Position numbers and translations under genes: made by a program. Below, piece after piece: positions 5,549-6,922 of a stretch of 6,922 nt of DNA. The DNA is from Spirochaetota bacterium (GTDB taxonomy: Bacteria; Spirochaetota; UBA4802; JAFGJZ01): NCBI GenBank assembly GCA_022704645.1, contig JAKJGA010000087.1:1-6922 (forward strand). The letters are read 5' to 3'. Each line of letters begins with the position of its first letter. Position 1 is the stretch's first letter. Below the pieces are notes generated by a model. That model made no database searches and was not told where the DNA came from. It saw nothing but the letters and a program-made list of their open reading frames with translations.

Positions 5549-6610
5549 TCATGCCGAACGTACTGCAGAAATAGCCAAATCAGAGCTTTTTCCGCGAAGA
5601 GAAACTGTACCATGAGAAACTATATTAATAGACTGCGGGAAATCTGCTTTTTCTCCAAGGCGCGAAAGAGTTTCATCGGAAACTAGAAAAATTTCATTCC
5701 TCAAGCGGCACTCAGACTGGATTCTGGCAGCAGTATTCATAACATCGCCGGAATAAGCAATTTCCTGACGTGTTAAACCCATCTCTCCTGCAACTATAGA
5801 ACCGAAATGCAGACCTGCTCTGAATTGCGGGATCAAACCGTAACGTGATGTATAATAATTATGTCTTTTTTTTATAATTTCATCAATAGCGAAAAAAACT
5901 AAAAGCGGGCCGTATGGTAAACCTGCAGTTTTCTCCGGCCAGGTAATTATTGCCTCGTCTCCCACATATTTGCAAATTTCACCGCCATGGTTTATTATCG
6001 GACGCGCAATATCACAGAAAAAATCATTTAAAAAAGCATGAAACTTCAGAGAACCCAGACGCTCGGCAACGGCCGTAGAGCCTGCCAGATCGAGAAACAT
6101 GACAAAACGTTTTTCATTTTTCGGGCGTCTGTATGTTCCGAAAAGAAGACCCTTGAGAACATGACGTCCTAAAAGACGCTCGATGTCGGCATAAAGACTC
6201 GTCAAAACAGTCAGAATAAGAGAAAAAGAAACAGTATGAAACAAATAAGAGTCTTTCCAGAAAGAATCATAACCGAGAAGTGATATAAATACGAATGCAT
6301 ATACGAAACTGATTAATGCCGTCTGCAAAAACGGAGTAACCAATAGGGAAAACCACAATGGTCGAGCTTTTCGCTTTAGAAAAATTTCATTGAGAAGCAG
6401 AATTCCGGAAGATACGCCGAAACCGGTCAAAGTTCCCAGCAGAATATATCTAAAATCCTTTTGCAGATTAAAACTGCCGGCAACCGCAACACTCATAATG
6501 AAGGCGAACAAACCGCCTAGAAAAATACTGAGAATAACAACGTAAATACCGTCGCGGAATTTCTTTAAAGTAAAAGGACTAATTTTCATGATGGAATTAT
6601 TCACCGGCAT
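5549..6610 (-). CDS. Membrane-bound class III adenylate/guanylate cyclase
   Basis: 353-residue signalling enzyme expected to make cAMP (or cGMP) at the inner membrane. Four hydrophobic segments (about 21-44, 54-76, 85-112, 122-141) precede a linker and a cytosolic cyclase homology domain (about 166-350). Metal-binding aspartates are D174 in FLDLAGST and D218 in KYVGDEA; K214 is at the base-contacting lysine position; N292 and R296 in GDVMNTAARIQ are the transition-state pair. All are present, so it should be active. At the second base-selecting position (three residues before G288) it has Ala285, not Asp or Thr, so substrate choice is uncertain. There is no HAMP, PAS or GAF domain; the membrane part is the likely sensor. 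Neither the first ATG (6610) nor Met8 (6589) has a Shine-Dalgarno; Met8 gives the more typical MKIS start and would be leaderless from the promoter noted at 6596-6626. The gene stands alone, divergent from the right-edge gene. Confidence 0.93.
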   Translation of the reverse strand: MPVNNSIMKISPFTLKKFRDGIYVVILSIFLGGLFAFIMSVAVAGSFNLQKDFRYILLGTLTGFGVSSGILLLNEIFLKRKARPLWFSLLVTPFLQTALISFVYAFVFISLLGYDSFWKDSYLFHTVSFSLILTVLTSLYADIERLLGRHVLKGLLFGTYRRPKNEKRFVMFLDLAGSTAVAERLGSLKFHAFLNDFFCDIARPIINHGGEICKYVGDEAIITWPEKTAGLPYGPLLVFFAIDEIIKKRHNYYTSRYGLIPQFRAGLHFGSIVAGEMGLTRQEIAYSGDVMNTAARIQSECRLRNEIFLVSDETLSRLGEKADFPQSINIVSHGTVSLRGKSSDLAISAVRSA

Positions 6611-6626
6611 TCAAAGCAAATGTCAA
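6596..6626 (-). promoter_or_regulatory. Possible cyclase promoter
   Basis: TTGACA (6626-6621) and AATAAT (6601-6596) on the minus strand with a long 19-base spacer. The -10 lies six bases before the in-frame ATG at 6589, the same arrangement as the AraC-family gene. If used, the first seven codons of the longer reading would not be translated. Confidence 0.3.
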
Positions 6627-6710
6627 GGAAAAAAGAGACTCCTGACTGCATCATAACGTTTACAATATTCTTCAAATACGTAATCACAATTCAACTTAGA
6701 GCTTTGCGCT

Positions 6711-6753
6711 ATGACCGGATTATAATATTGACAATCACTTGAATCCGGTTCAT
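6711..6753. repeat. Inverted repeat flanking a -35 element
   Basis: Arms ATGACCGGATT (6711-6721) and AATCCGGTTCAT (6742-6753) match over 11 bases with one extra T in the right arm; the inner 8 bp ACCGGATT/AATCCGGT are perfect. The 20-base spacer contains the TTGACA of the right-edge gene's promoter. It is probably a regulator-binding dyad; there is no T-run for a terminator. Confidence 0.45.
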
Positions 6754-6756
6754 ACT
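6728..6756 (+). promoter_or_regulatory. Sigma-70-type promoter of right-edge gene
   Basis: TTGACA (6728-6733), a 17-base spacer, and CATACT (6751-6756; four of six match TATAAT, including A2 and T6). Transcription would start near 6763, giving a leader of about 60 bases. This is the best canonical promoter in the window. Confidence 0.55.
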
Positions 6757-6822
6757 GCTTAAGTTGTGCTTTGCAATACTCTCGCTGGCCGAAGTAAGGT
6801 ATCGATTTAAGAGGGCAAGATT

Positions 6823-6922
6823 ATGCAGTTTGAAAGACCAATCTCACTGATTCAGCTTCTCATTCCGTCTATCTGCACCGGAATGCTTTTAATAGGGCTT
6901 ACAATATCCCTTTACCTCTCAG
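6823..6922 (+). CDS. N-terminus of an unidentified membrane protein, cut by window end
   Basis: Only 33 codons are present. The ATG is preceded by GAGGG seven bases upstream (6811-6815) and by a canonical promoter. The product begins MQFERPISLIQLLIPS and then runs into a hydrophobic segment (about residues 8-32) that is most likely an uncleaved transmembrane helix. Such an N-terminus is common in membrane sensor proteins (cyclases, histidine kinases, chemoreceptors), and the divergent cyclase makes a signalling role attractive, but nothing in the visible part proves it. Confidence 0.6.
   Translation, partial: MQFERPISLIQLLIPSICTGMLLIGLTISLYLS

Overview
The window is A+T-rich and almost fully packed with bacterial genes. 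It suggests a Gram-negative (diderm) bacterium: there is a predicted outer-membrane beta-barrel protein, two lipoproteins with short N-terminal lipoboxes, and a membrane-anchored class III nucleotide cyclase whose GDVxNTAARIQ signature I associate with Leptospira-like spirochaetes and some Bacteroidetes. A spirochaete-like origin is my best guess from style alone; no marker gene here settles the phylum.

Layout. Bases 1-1178 (minus strand) hold most of an aspartate kinase (lysC-type), cut off by the window edge near its C-terminus. It is the last visible gene of a minus-strand cluster, read right to left: AraC-family regulator (3607-2840), small beta-barrel protein (2734-2168, TTG start), lipoprotein (2171-1200, ATGA overlap with the barrel gene), then aspartate kinase (21 bp after the lipoprotein stop). 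Divergent from the regulator, on the plus strand, is a two-domain carboxymuconolactone-decarboxylase-like protein (3804-4604). It ends in a 9-bp-stem hairpin shared with a convergent minus-strand lipoprotein (5268-4663). A gene-poor AT-rich spacer with two strong dyads follows (5269-5548), then a minus-strand membrane adenylate/guanylate cyclase (6610-5549). The right edge holds a promoter region and the first 33 codons of a plus-strand membrane protein.

How the parts may work together. The divergent regulator/CMD pair is the most obvious regulatory unit: the regulator has a cupin-type sensor domain, and the 196-bp gap between the genes contains repeated ATGTC elements over the regulator's own promoter. 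The barrel-lipoprotein pair is translationally coupled, suggesting that the two surface proteins act together; its co-transcription with aspartate kinase looks like operon convenience. The cyclase and the right-edge membrane gene are divergent and probably signalling-related, although the latter is too short to name.

No mobile element, CRISPR array, tRNA or rRNA is visible. I did not find a convincing undescribed system. The most interesting signals are regulatory: an internal in-frame start with a near-perfect Shine-Dalgarno inside lysC, apparent leaderless promoters, and several perfect or near-perfect dyads upstream of genes. All matches and counts were made by eye.
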